A stretch of 43,251 nucleotides of DNA from an uncultured Clostridia bacterium (GTDB taxonomy: Bacteria; Bacillota; Clostridia; Oscillospirales; Ruminococcaceae). The translations under genes were made by a program, and so were the position numbers. The stretch spans positions 1 through 43,251 of the forward strand of contig CAMWMN010000010.1 of NCBI GenBank assembly GCA_947175385.1, read 5' to 3'. Positions 17,280-25,115 of this stretch are shown in pieces. Each line of letters opens with the position of its first letter. Within the stretch, counting starts at the first letter, position 1. The notes beneath the pieces are model-generated. The model saw nothing but the letters and a program-made list of their open reading frames with translations, did not search any database and was not told the DNA's origin.

Positions 17280-17312
17280 CGTTTATAAGTTAATCCTCCT
17301 TAATATATTGAA

Positions 17313-17335
17313 CCCCCGTACTTAATGTACGGGGG
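17313..17335. terminator. Bidirectional terminator after spoIVA
   Basis: Perfect stem CCCCCGTAC/GTACGGGGG with a TTAAT loop, followed by ATTTCTTAGATTTT on the plus strand. It overlaps the end of the convergent membrane-protein gene. Confidence 0.8.
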
Positions 17336-18266
17336 ATTTCTTAGATTTTGGAGCTATCAAGTGGAAAAACCGCGCCAATATTGTCAATACGAAGATTCCG
17401 ATGAGAATCTCAAGCGAGAACAACACCAACGCGCTTTCGGGAATCAACATCGCCAGAATCGCGATTGCTCCCGCGGGCGGAATGTACATCTTCACTCCAC
17501 GCATAAGCAGTATCACCGCCAAAATCGCCGCCATCGCGGATACCCACAACGAAAGTCCCATTGTTACCGTAAATAGGTATCGGAATCCCGTTCCGATAAG
17601 CGCGCCGAGCGTTATTATCATTGGTATCGCAAGCAATCGCTTTCGTTCGGGGCATTTCGCGCCCGAAAGCTCCGTAAACGCCACCAACAGCGGAGGCGCG
17701 GCAACGAATCCCCAACCCGTCAGAATCCCTGCCGCAATCACCGTGGAAGCAAGCAGAGAGCGAATCAACAGCCGCTCGAAATCCGCCTTGTCAATCCGCG
17801 CGGGCTTTTCGTACCGCGACGGCTCAGCGATTTTCGCTTTCTCCAGGATTATGCGGCATAACAGGATAAACGCCGTTAAAATCACCGCCGAGGCTATGTA
17901 AATCGGAGTGGTGGTTTGCAGCATTATCGGCAGCACCATCGCGGAAATCATCGGCGCAAAGCTCGTTTTGGACATAATCAGAACTGCTTGAGCTATGACG
18001 TAGCCGACAATCATCTGCGACCATACAGGCAGCGGCAGAAAGCGCACGATAAGCATTCCGCAGACCGCGCAAATCACAATACAGATAAAAATCCGTGACT
18101 TACTGACATTCCACGTCATTTTCGGCGAAATCATCGCACCGATAGCGATTGCGGCAATCTCCGGGAAGATAATTTCACGCTCATCGAAAACGGTACTCGC
18201 AATCACCATCAATACAACCAAAAGCACCGACATTACAATCGGTACGGATTTTTTAACATATGACAT
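17322..18266 (-). CDS. HPP-like integral membrane protein
   Basis: 314 residues with roughly ten hydrophobic segments in two halves joined by a charged loop (about 142-165, ILEKAKIAEPSRYEKPARIDKADFERLL). Each half has a signature-like stretch; the second (MYIPPAGAIAILAMLIP, about 256-272) resembles the HPP family motif, but the first His is replaced. The substrate is unknown; some HPP proteins are linked to nitrite transport, which cannot be claimed here. Its ATG at 18266 has GAGGTG upstream. The stop codon lies inside the hairpin of the spoIVA terminator. Confidence 0.6.
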   Translation of the reverse strand: MSYVKKSVPIVMSVLLVVLMVIASTVFDEREIIFPEIAAIAIGAMISPKMTWNVSKSRIFICIVICAVCGMLIVRFLPLPVWSQMIVGYVIAQAVLIMSKTSFAPMISAMVLPIMLQTTTPIYIASAVILTAFILLCRIILEKAKIAEPSRYEKPARIDKADFERLLIRSLLASTVIAAGILTGWGFVAAPPLLVAFTELSGAKCPERKRLLAIPMIITLGALIGTGFRYLFTVTMGLSLWVSAMAAILAVILLMRGVKMYIPPAGAIAILAMLIPESALVLFSLEILIGIFVLTILARFFHLIAPKSKKSPVH

Positions 18267-18300
18267 TTTAACACCTCATAGCGGAGCTGCTCTTCTTTAT

Positions 18301-18336
18301 GGCAATACCGCGCTTTGCGTTTTATGCGGTGTTGCC
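18301..18336. repeat. Hairpin with GGCAATACCGC/GCGGTGTTGCC arms
   Basis: Arms 18301-18311 and 18326-18336 pair over 11 positions with one wobble. The right arm, read in the minus direction, is the GGCAACACCGC motif that also follows the stop codons at 24187-24197, 29977-29987 and 32496-32504. This is the only locus with both arms. Confidence 0.7.
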
Positions 18337-18348
18337 TTAAATATGCTT

Positions 18349-19038
18349 TTATTGATTCTGCTGCACACACATAGCCTGAACTTTTTCAACCAATTCTTCA
18401 AACACTTTATATGAAAAATAAACCTGGTTGTATTCTTTTTTTACATTGCTGTCGTGCTGAGCATCATTACAGTGCCTTTTGGCATTATACAATTTCTCAA
18501 CGAAATCTCTTTCCAACAGCCCAGAATTTTTACAAATTGTGATGTTATCATCTAAACTATTATTCATATTGAAACTCCCTATTAAATGGGAAATAACACA
18601 TTTTACTCCCTTTTCCAGACCAATTCTTATATCGTGAAGAGCATATCCATAATCCTCCTTTTTCATTTGGTTATACGCTTTATTATGTAGTTCATTCATT
18701 TCAAATAATATCTTTCGGTAATCATTAACCGAAAGATTCCCTTTATCTAATCCACTTTTATTGTACCCATTCTTGTCATAACCGCTTTGATCAAATCCCT
18801 CCTTATCAAATCCGCTTTGATTAAATCCGGTTTTATCATATCCGGATTGATCATAGCCTTGTCGATCATATCCGCTCTTATCATATCCGTTACGATCATA
18901 TCCCTCTTTGTCAAATCCAAACAAATTAAAACCGTCTTCATCATAATGAAACTTGTTATAAATAAATTTTCCTCCTGATACGACACCACCTATAGCACCG
19001 GTCAACACAGCACGTATTGCAATTATGATCTTATTCAT
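18349..19038 (-). CDS. Membrane protein with YD pentapeptide repeats and HEPN-like tail
   Basis: 229 residues. One N-terminal membrane segment (IIIAIRAVLTGAIGGVV, about 3-20) is followed by about 14 tandem five-residue units of the form G-[YF]-[DN]-x-x (31-100), then an alpha-helical C-terminal domain (about 103-225). In the latter, ALHDIRIGLEKGVKCVISHLI and RHCNDAQH (Arg-x6-His) recall HEPN proteins, some of which are RNases; this is a resemblance only. ATG at 19038 follows GGGGTG; an upstream in-frame start at 19092 would overlap rlmD. The gene lies 29 bases after rlmD on the same strand. Function unknown. Confidence 0.6.
   Translation of the reverse strand: MNKIIIAIRAVLTGAIGGVVSGGKFIYNKFHYDEDGFNLFGFDKEGYDRNGYDKSGYDRQGYDQSGYDKTGFNQSGFDKEGFDQSGYDKNGYNKSGLDKGNLSVNDYRKILFEMNELHNKAYNQMKKEDYGYALHDIRIGLEKGVKCVISHLIGSFNMNNSLDDNITICKNSGLLERDFVEKLYNAKRHCNDAQHDSNVKKEYNQVYFSYKVFEELVEKVQAMCVQQNQ
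18739..18948. repeat. Tandem 15-bp units encoding G-Y/F-D-x-x pentapeptides
   Basis: Fourteen consecutive 15-base units code for residues 31-100 of the YD-repeat protein. The third positions differ between units, so the array is old enough to have diverged, but length changes by slippage remain likely. Confidence 0.8.
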
Positions 19039-19067
19039 ACAATGTACACCCCTTTTTTTAATCCAAT

Positions 19068-20417
19068 TTACTTTATCATCAACGCCACACACTCAACATG
19101 GCGCGTCCTCGGAAACAGGTCGAACGGCTGAACTGCACACAGCGAATACCCGTTTTCGGCAAGGAATTTGCAGTCGCGGGCAGCGGTGGCGGGATTGCAC
19201 GAAATCATCACAATCCGTTCGAGGTTCATTTTCACGCACTCCGCAAGAACCTCTTCCCCACAGCCCTTGCGCGGCGGATCAAGGATTATCACATCGGGAG
19301 AAAGTCCGCGCTCGGCGAACATCGCGGCGGTCTCGGCAGCGTCCGCGGCGATAAACTCCGCGTTGTTTATTCCGCTTAACAGAGCGTTTTTCCGCGCGTT
19401 CTCCACCGCCTCTGGGACAATCTCCGCGCCGATGATTTTCTCCGCTCCTTGCGCCATTGACAGCCCGATTGTCCCTGCGCCGCAATACAGGTCAAGAATA
19501 GTCTTTCCATTTGGTTCGGCAAATTCGGCGGCTTTTCGGTAGAGATTCTCGGCAGCGGGAGTGTTCACTTGATAAAATGATTTAGGCGAGATTTCCACCT
19601 TTACTCCGCACATTTGATCGGAAATTTCGGGCTTTCCGATTAGCGTAATCGCGCGCTCACCCAAAATCACATTGGTCTTATCGGGATTTATATTCAGCAC
19701 CACACCCGTGATTTCGGGGAATTTCTCGGAAAGCTCCCGCGCCAATTTCCAGAACTCGGGAACCTTTCTCCGCGCGACCAAAACCGCGCATATCTCGCCG
19801 CTGTAATGTCCGCGCCGCAGATAAATATGCCGCAAAACTCCCTCGTTTTTTTCCTCGTTGTACACAGAGATTTTAAGCTCGGCGGCGCGTTTTTTTATGA
19901 ACGTTACAATCTCAGCGAATATCGTCGGCTGGAGCTTGCAGTCCTCAATCGGCACGATTCGGTGAGAGCGTTCGGAATAGAATCCGCTTATAATGCCGCT
20001 GTCGGTCTTTCCGAGCGGCATTTGCAGTTTGTTGCGGTAACGCTCAGAAAGACCGCTTGCGGCAATCGGCAAGAACTTCGCACATGATAAGTCAATACCA
20101 CCCAAACGCTCGAACGCGTCACGGACAACCTGTTCCTTTGCGCGCAGCTCCGCGGAATAGGAAATATGCCGAAACACGCAGCCGCCGCACTTCCCAAACA
20201 CGGGGCAATCATTCTCGATTCTGTCCTCGGAGGGCTTTTTTATCCTCTCGATTTTTGCATAGGCATACGTCTTGTGAACCTTTAGTATCCGCGCCTCTAT
20301 CACATCTCCCACTGCCGTAAGCGGCACGAATACAGCCATTCCGTCATACCGCGCGATTCCGCTGCCCTCGCTTGTAAGCGCGGTGATTTCAAGGGTTACA
20401 ATGTCATTTTTGTTCAT
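19068..20417 (-). CDS. rlmD: 23S rRNA (uracil-5-)-methyltransferase, RlmD/TrmA family
   Basis: SAM-dependent enzyme that methylates C5 of a uridine, most likely in 23S rRNA. 449 residues: N-terminal TRAM RNA-binding domain (1-58), a 4Fe-4S site with CPVFGKCGGC (Cys near 70, 76, 79) and a fourth Cys near 159 (EDCKLQ), then a Rossmann methyltransferase domain with LDLYCGAGTIGL (about 309-320), DPPRKGC (about 374-380) and the catalytic Cys in SCNPAT (near 403). Family members differ in target (U747, U1939 or tRNA U54), so RlmCD or TrmA activity is not excluded. ATG at 20417 has AAAGGTG upstream. Confidence 0.92.
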   Translation of the reverse strand: MNKNDIVTLEITALTSEGSGIARYDGMAVFVPLTAVGDVIEARILKVHKTYAYAKIERIKKPSEDRIENDCPVFGKCGGCVFRHISYSAELRAKEQVVRDAFERLGGIDLSCAKFLPIAASGLSERYRNKLQMPLGKTDSGIISGFYSERSHRIVPIEDCKLQPTIFAEIVTFIKKRAAELKISVYNEEKNEGVLRHIYLRRGHYSGEICAVLVARRKVPEFWKLARELSEKFPEITGVVLNINPDKTNVILGERAITLIGKPEISDQMCGVKVEISPKSFYQVNTPAAENLYRKAAEFAEPNGKTILDLYCGAGTIGLSMAQGAEKIIGAEIVPEAVENARKNALLSGINNAEFIAADAAETAAMFAERGLSPDVIILDPPRKGCGEEVLAECVKMNLERIVMISCNPATAARDCKFLAENGYSLCAVQPFDLFPRTRHVECVALMIK

Positions 20418-20458
20418 AATTCACCTTTTTTCAGTTCTCAATATTACGCCGACCCTAT

Positions 20459-20707
20459 TTAATCGAAGTTCCCTTTGAACGAGAGCTGCCAACCGCTTAT
20501 CGGCTCGTTGGATTTGTTCGTAATCGAAATCTCCGCTGTAAAGCTGTTGCCCTGCTGATTGGTTATTTCGTAGCTTATATCCACCTTGCTCGTGCAGTCC
20601 ACGGTTACATACGTTTCCGCAAGTGTTTCGCCCACTGCCGCGAATCCCTCCGCGCCAATGCCGAACAACAGTACAAGACTTAATAACAGGGAGATTATCT
20701 TTTTCAT
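20459..20707 (-). pseudogene. Truncated secreted CBM2-like cellulose-binding protein
   Basis: 82 residues: signal peptide (MKKIISLLLSLVLLFGIGA, cleavage after about residue 24) and then the first half of a CBM2-type beta-sandwich, with YEITNQQGNSFTAEISITN and ISGWQLSF. A stop follows GNFD where relatives continue with the second half of the roughly 100-residue domain; the remaining 41 bases to rlmD contain no continuation in any frame. It is therefore probably a remnant of a cellulase or scaffold gene, although the start, RBS (AAAGGA) and signal are intact and a short secreted product is possible. Confidence 0.6.
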
Positions 20708-20751
20708 AACGGTGTCCTTTCTTTATAATAAAATTTGTACCATAAATACAA

Positions 20752-21490
20752 TTAACCTGTGCTAAAAGCGGCGTAAAACTCTTTTTCATTATTATATACC
20801 GTTTCATTGTTGAAATTTATACTGTTGTTTTTGCAGGTAATGTTGACAGAATAGTGGTTGGTTATATTCTCCCTACAATAACAGTAGAAATCATACAACC
20901 ACCCAAAAGATTCGGGTGTAATGTGTGTGTCATCTATATTGGAGTGTATAACAAGATTGATCTTTCCTTCAAATTGCGAAATATCCGCTTCCGGATTTTC
21001 TTCAAAGAATGATGTTGTAGTTGGGGTGCTATAGCCGGGATAGCTAATTTTAGCTGTAATATTTCTTGTTTCAAAGAAGGACTTGAGATAGGAATCGTAA
21101 ACCTTTCGTTCTGCATAAGCTACCCAATAAAAGTCGGAAATTCTTTCTCTTTCAACTTGAATCCCGAAACAAATATCATTCCACTCAAAAGTAAAACTAT
21201 CAATGCGAAATTCGTATGGATCGATGCTGGTCGATCTATAATGCTGCTGAACCAGTTTTGCTCCAGAGTAGCGTTCATTGACATATTCCATTGCGGCGCG
21301 TTTGTTTTTGTGCCTGAAATTGCCACCATAGCGGCGGGTCGGCAATATCCCAAACACATAAACCCACAATCACCAAAAGAATTGATAATATGATTATCTT
21401 CCTTTTCGTGAAAAAACTTTTCTTCGTCTGCTTTGCGGCAGACGAATCGGGGTTAAGGCTTTCGTAACTGTTACACGATTCTTGTTTCAT
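20752..21490 (-). pseudogene. Membrane-anchored unknown protein split by a +1 frameshift
   Basis: Two overlapping frames make one gene. The first (from ATG 21490, RBS GAGGAG) encodes about 30 hydrophilic residues, a membrane segment (KRKIIILSILLVIVGLCVW) and DIADPPLWWQFQ. The second, shifted by one base, continues with NKRAAMEYVNERYSG and about 190 further residues to the stop at 20752. They join sensibly at an AAAAA run near 21312-21317, so a one-base insertion (in the cell or in the assembly) best explains the break. The first frame ends at 21275. The product has no family I recognise; the second part is rich in aromatic residues and Thr/Asn, as in small extracellular domains. A consensus promoter lies upstream. 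Confidence 0.7.
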
Positions 21491-21520
21491 ACTTGCTCCT
21501 CTAGTAATGCCGTTTACTGT

Positions 21521-21549
21521 ATTATAACACATTTTTGTGAGATTGTCAA
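21521..21549 (-). promoter_or_regulatory. Consensus promoter of the frameshifted gene
   Basis: Minus-strand TTGACA (21549-21544), 17 bases, TATAAT (21526-21521), 31 bases upstream of the start codon. Confidence 0.8.
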
Positions 21550-21626
21550 TTCTTCCCGTACGATATTTACGTTTGCCGTTAAGGCGGCGCACCTTAATTG
21601 TCCATTGTCAATCGAAAAACAATGCT

Positions 21627-21654
21627 CCCCCGATTAACTTCTATCAATCGGGGG
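21627..21654 (-). terminator. Terminator after the 32-residue peptide gene
   Basis: Stem CCCCCGATT/AATCGGGGG with a 10-base loop; in the minus direction it is followed by AGCATTGTTTTTCG. Confidence 0.75.
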
Positions 21655-21674
21655 AACAAAATCCATAAATTCTA

Positions 21675-21773
21675 TCAGTGCTTTGAAAGTTCATCAATTT
21701 TCGGCTCAATAACATACTTGAACAGAAGCTGTCCAATAAGCGTTCCCAAGAAGATGGGTAAAAACTTCTTCAT
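21675..21773 (-). CDS. 32-residue single-pass membrane peptide
   Basis: Short ORF with an excellent ribosome binding site (AAAGGAGG, 7 bases before ATG) and its own terminator 20 bases after the stop. The product starts MKKFLPIFLGTLIGQLLFKY and ends in a charged tail with EPKIDELSKH: one hydrophobic segment with a basic N-terminus and a mixed C-terminus. It lies 18 bases after the 100-residue unknown gene, in the prfB transcription unit. No family recognised. Confidence 0.7.
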   Translation of the reverse strand: MKKFLPIFLGTLIGQLLFKYVIEPKIDELSKH

Positions 21774-21791
21774 TGAAATACCTCCTTTCGT

Positions 21792-22094
21792 TTAGTAATG
21801 TGAATAATACGAGAAATGCATTTCTCTGCCGCAAATCTTGATTAACGGTGTGTTTTCCGGGATATGGAACACCGTTTTATTGGACTTCGTATAATATTCC
21901 AGAAAGTGCCGATCATCCTTGCTTGAGCACTTCCACAGAACATCATTCCCCGAAACGGAGGCAAGAAACCGATTTTCCTTAATCACGGGGATTATGTCGC
22001 TTACAGTTGCGTCGTTCGCGAAACCGATATTGCGGCTGTTGTCCGCCACATCATCACCCATACAAACGCTGTCGCGTGTGCAATAAATCGTCAT
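21792..22094 (-). CDS. Unknown 100-residue protein coupled to prfB
   Basis: Its ATG shares one base with the prfB stop (TGATG), so translation is probably coupled. 100 residues starting MTIYCTRDSVCMGDDV, with two N-terminal Cys and an acidic pair, followed by strands and helices (FANDATVSDIIPVIKEN) and ending MHFSYYSHY. No membrane segment or signal. I do not recognise a family. The position behind prfB suggests a housekeeping-linked transcript rather than a mobile gene. Confidence 0.7.
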   Translation of the reverse strand: MTIYCTRDSVCMGDDVADNSRNIGFANDATVSDIIPVIKENRFLASVSGNDVLWKCSSKDDRHFLEYYTKSNKTVFHIPENTPLIKICGREMHFSYYSHY

Positions 22095-23206
22095 CAGATT
22101 TCCCCCAGACTTTTCGCCTTAAGATACGCATTAATAAATCCGTCCAAGTCGCCGTCCATAACCGCGTTTATGTTCGCGTTCTCGAACTTTGTGCGAACGT
22201 CCTTGGCGAGGGTGTACGGCATAAATACATACGAACGTATCTGGCTTCCCCACTCGATTTTGAGCTGTTCGCCCTTAATGTCGGAGATTTTGTCGAGGTG
22301 CTCCTGCTCTTTTATCTGCACGAGCTTTGACATCAGCATTTTCATCGCAAAATCGCGGTTCTGAACCTGAGAACGCTGAGTCTGGCAAGCTGTAACAATT
22401 CCCGTGGGCTTATGAATCAAACGAACCGCCGAGCTGGTCTTGTTGATGTGCTGACCGCCCGCGCCGCTGGCTCTGTAAACCTCCATCTCGATGTCCTCGG
22501 GGCGTATCTCAACGGAAACGTCCTTTTCAATTTCAGGCATTACCTCCACGGAGGCAAAACTGGTCTGCCGTCTTCCCGACGCGTCAAACGGAGAGATACG
22601 CACCAAACGGTGAACTCCGTGTTCGCTTTTCAGAAATCCGTATGCGTTGAACCCCTCGATATGGATCGACGCGCTCTTGATTCCCGCCGTATCGCCCTCG
22701 AGAATGTCCAGGATCTCGCTTTTGAAACCGTGACGGTCGCTCCACTTGGTATACATACGCATAAGCATCTGTACCCAGTCCTGCGCCTCGGTACCACCCG
22801 CGCCCGCGTGGAACGACAGAATTACATTGCAGTTGTCATATTCCCCTGTCATTAGCGTCGCGAGCTTTTGCTCCTCATAAGATGACTTGACGGTTTCAGC
22901 GAGCGCGTTTACCTCGTCCGCCATGGATTCGTCGTTCTCCTCCTCGGCAAGCTCTATCATCGTCAGAACGTCATCACGGTTGGAGCAGAGCTTTTCATAG
23001 CCCTGAATAGTGTTCTTGTACTGCCCGATTTGCTGAAGCACCGCCTGCGACTTCTCGGGGTCGTCCCAGAAATTCGGTTCGGTGGTTTTCATCTCCAGCT
23101 CATCGAGCTTGATTTTTATCCCGTCAAGATTCAATGCGGCGCGAAGCTCCTCCAAATCGCCCTCGAGAGCCTCCATCGCAAGTCTGGTTTCATCATATTG
23201 TATCAT
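22094..23206 (-). CDS. prfB: Peptide chain release factor 2, without programmed frameshift
   Basis: Recognises UAA/UGA stop codons and triggers peptide release on the ribosome. 370 residues in one continuous frame: helical N-terminal domain, the SPF codon-recognition motif (HRLVRISPFDASGRRQTSF, SPF near 204), and GGQ (GAGGQH, near 250) for peptidyl-tRNA hydrolysis. Most bacteria read prfB through a CTTTGA shift site near codon 26; here the corresponding region reads LRAALNLDGIK in one frame with CTTGAC and no UGA. The ATG is preceded by AGGGG 8 bases upstream. The gene is coupled to the 100-residue unknown downstream. Confidence 0.95.
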   Translation of the reverse strand: MIQYDETRLAMEALEGDLEELRAALNLDGIKIKLDELEMKTTEPNFWDDPEKSQAVLQQIGQYKNTIQGYEKLCSNRDDVLTMIELAEEENDESMADEVNALAETVKSSYEEQKLATLMTGEYDNCNVILSFHAGAGGTEAQDWVQMLMRMYTKWSDRHGFKSEILDILEGDTAGIKSASIHIEGFNAYGFLKSEHGVHRLVRISPFDASGRRQTSFASVEVMPEIEKDVSVEIRPEDIEMEVYRASGAGGQHINKTSSAVRLIHKPTGIVTACQTQRSQVQNRDFAMKMLMSKLVQIKEQEHLDKISDIKGEQLKIEWGSQIRSYVFMPYTLAKDVRTKFENANINAVMDGDLDGFINAYLKAKSLGEI

Positions 23207-23228
23207 AAATGTACCCCTATTCTAAATT

Positions 23229-23265
23229 GCAAATCCAAAAACGTGCTGACGAAATTGGGATTTGC
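23229..23265. repeat. Degenerate copy of the GCAAATCC-bounded element in the prfB leader
   Basis: GCAAATCC (23229-23236) and GGATTTGC (23258-23265) are inverted copies separated by 21 bases with no inner palindrome. The ends match those at 12822 and 12907. It lies in the transcribed leader of prfB. Confidence 0.5.
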
Positions 23266-23329
23266 ACGTAACCCGATAGCTTGATGGGATATATTGCGTC
23301 CCGAACCGCACCACCGTAAAGTTATTTTT

Positions 23330-23358
23330 ATTATACCACTTTTTTCCGAAAATTGCAA
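23330..23358 (-). promoter_or_regulatory. Promoter of prfB
   Basis: Minus-strand TTGCAA (23358-23353), 17 bases, TATAAT (23335-23330). The leader to the start codon would be about 120 bases. Confidence 0.6.
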
Positions 23359-23392
23359 CCCCTTTTTTGGCAATACCCCGACAAATCGGAAA

Positions 23393-24136
23393 TTATGTTC
23401 TGCTTTTTGCCTTATGCGAAACAACAACAGCCATTACAACAATTACCGCTTTGCAGACAAGCGATATGTAAAAATTACCTCCGCTTGATATCTGAGAAAA
23501 CGTATTAATCAAAGCATGGGTCATTGCACATATCCACAAGCTCCTTGTCTTATTATACAGCGCGGACAAAATAAAACAGTTTATTAACAGACCCAACAGG
23601 AACGGCATTATATCGGCTTGATTCAAACTGCCCTCAATATAGAAATATAATAAATGCCATACCCCCCATGATACAAAAGTAAGAACAGTGGAGAAAATGT
23701 AATTAAACTTTTCCTCTAAAACAGTCTGAAAGGTATATCTCCAACCGATTTCCTCTATTCCTCCAAACAGAATTGCTTTGAGAAATAGTATAACGGGTAT
23801 ATACCAGCTGCTTATCTGAAGCTTTCCGCCATATAGAATATAACAAAAATCCAACAGTAAAAACGCAAGAACAAGGACATAGCTTGAAACAGGCTGACGC
23901 ACATTTACAAAATCAATCAGTATTTCTTTTAACTTTGCTTTTTGATACTTGATTTTAACAACAGCTCCCCATAATGCCGATGAGATTCCGCCTATTACAA
24001 TGAACACCATTCCCAAAGCCGTTGTATAATCCACCGTCATTCCGATATTTCGCAGCAGAAAAACTGCGAGGACTATAATAAATATTTGCCCCAATGTTCC
24101 CAACAAATATGTTAAAAGCGCCCTGTGTCTGTCCAT
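23393..24136 (-). CDS. CPBP-family intramembrane metalloprotease
   Basis: Membrane protein of the CAAX/CPBP (Abi) family, predicted to cleave or bind membrane substrates. 247 residues with about seven membrane segments. The three family motifs are present: EEIGWR (the EExxxR motif, about residues 132-137), the SWGVWHLLYF segment (His near 162) and AMTHALIN (His near 208). Related clostridial proteins are linked to bacteriocin self-immunity or to prenyl-protein processing, but no such neighbour is visible. ATG at 24136 is preferred because GGAG precedes it; the TTG at 24148 lies ahead of that ribosome binding site. Confidence 0.85.
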   Translation of the reverse strand: MDRHRALLTYLLGTLGQIFIIVLAVFLLRNIGMTVDYTTALGMVFIVIGGISSALWGAVVKIKYQKAKLKEILIDFVNVRQPVSSYVLVLAFLLLDFCYILYGGKLQISSWYIPVILFLKAILFGGIEEIGWRYTFQTVLEEKFNYIFSTVLTFVSWGVWHLLYFYIEGSLNQADIMPFLLGLLINCFILSALYNKTRSLWICAMTHALINTFSQISSGGNFYISLVCKAVIVVMAVVVSHKAKSRT

Positions 24137-24186
24137 AAGTTTCTCCAATCCGAAGTGTGTTCACATTACCGTTCATCGGAATTTAT

Positions 24187-24197
24187 GCGGTGTTGCC
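24187..24197 (-). repeat. GGCAACACCGC motif abutting the fruK-like stop codon
   Basis: On the minus strand the stop TAA is immediately followed by GGCAACACCGCATAAA. One of four copies in the window (see 18301, 29977, 32496). Confidence 0.7.
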
Positions 24198-25109
24198 TTA
24201 AATCATAAGTGCCTTCATCAGCTCGATTATTTTGTCCCTTTTACCTAAACCTTCGGAAAAAGCGGTAGCGCAGCCCGCAGCCGTGCCTTGAATCAGCGCG
24301 TACTCAAAATCCACATCATTGTCGATAAGTGAGGCAACTACCCCCGCGAGCATACTGTCGCCCGCACCAACGGGATTCACTAGCATACCCGGACAAACAC
24401 CTTGACGGTAACTTCGCCCGCCCTCGGTCATCAATAGCGCGCCGTCCTTGCCCATCGACACGAGAACGTTCTTCGCGCCCATATTTTGGAGCTGCTCGGC
24501 ATATGCGGCAACCTCACTGTCCGTAGTCGGCGTATCGCCGAAAAGCTCCGCCAGCCCGTCAAGATTCATCTTGATGAGGTTGGGCGCGTATTTTAGCGTT
24601 TCGGTAAGCAGCTCGCCGTGCGTGTCCACAACAGTTTTGATTTCGTGTGCGGAAACATACTCCAGAATTTGCGCGTAAATGTCGCTCGGACAGCCCGGAG
24701 GAACACTTCCCGACAGCACCAGCACATCGCCATCGGCAACGTTATGGAGCTTAACAAACAACTCCATAATATCCTCGGATTTAACCTCCTCGCCCGGCGC
24801 GTTAAGCTCGGTTTCCGCAGAGGTTTTGAGTCTTACATTTATACGGGAGCTTCCGTGCGGAAGGTGTACGAAATCCGTATTAATGCCGCATTCGCGAACC
24901 CTGCGTTCAATTTCATCACCCGTAAATCCCGCGACAAAACCCAACGCCGTGGACGGAACACCGAACTCCCCCAGCATAACGGATATGTTGATTCCATTTC
25001 CGCCCGCCGAAATCGCCGCACGTTCAATCGCATTCACCGAGCCGATTTCAACTGCGTCCGTGTACATTACATAATCCAATGACGGATTTAAGGTAATTGT
25101 GTAAACCAT
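24198..25109 (-). CDS. fruK: 1-phosphofructokinase / tagatose-6-phosphate kinase, PfkB family
   Basis: Ribokinase-fold sugar-phosphate kinase of the FruK/LacC branch. 303 residues: TITLNPSLDY at the N-terminus (characteristic of FruK/LacC), GGNGINIS (about 36-43), VLSGSVPPG (about 128-136) and the C-terminal PfkB signature with catalytic Asp, NPVGAGDSMLAG (about 245-256). Whether fructose 1-phosphate or tagatose 6-phosphate is the substrate is not decided; no fructose PTS gene is next to it. It is the last gene of the yfhO operon, 6 bases after the acetyltransferase gene, and its stop codon abuts the GGCAACACCGC motif. Confidence 0.85.
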   Translation of the reverse strand: MVYTITLNPSLDYVMYTDAVEIGSVNAIERAAISAGGNGINISVMLGEFGVPSTALGFVAGFTGDEIERRVRECGINTDFVHLPHGSSRINVRLKTSAETELNAPGEEVKSEDIMELFVKLHNVADGDVLVLSGSVPPGCPSDIYAQILEYVSAHEIKTVVDTHGELLTETLKYAPNLIKMNLDGLAELFGDTPTTDSEVAAYAEQLQNMGAKNVLVSMGKDGALLMTEGGRSYRQGVCPGMLVNPVGAGDSMLAGVVASLIDNDVDFEYALIQGTAAGCATAFSEGLGKRDKIIELMKALMI

Positions 25110-25115
25110 TTAATT

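Noticed and set aside
18739-18948. CRISPR-like array
   Set aside because: The units are 15 bases, without spacers, in frame with a protein repeat; no cas gene.
21275-21369. Programmed ribosomal frameshift
   Set aside because: There is only a short A-run, no typical slippery heptamer with a downstream structure; an indel is simpler.
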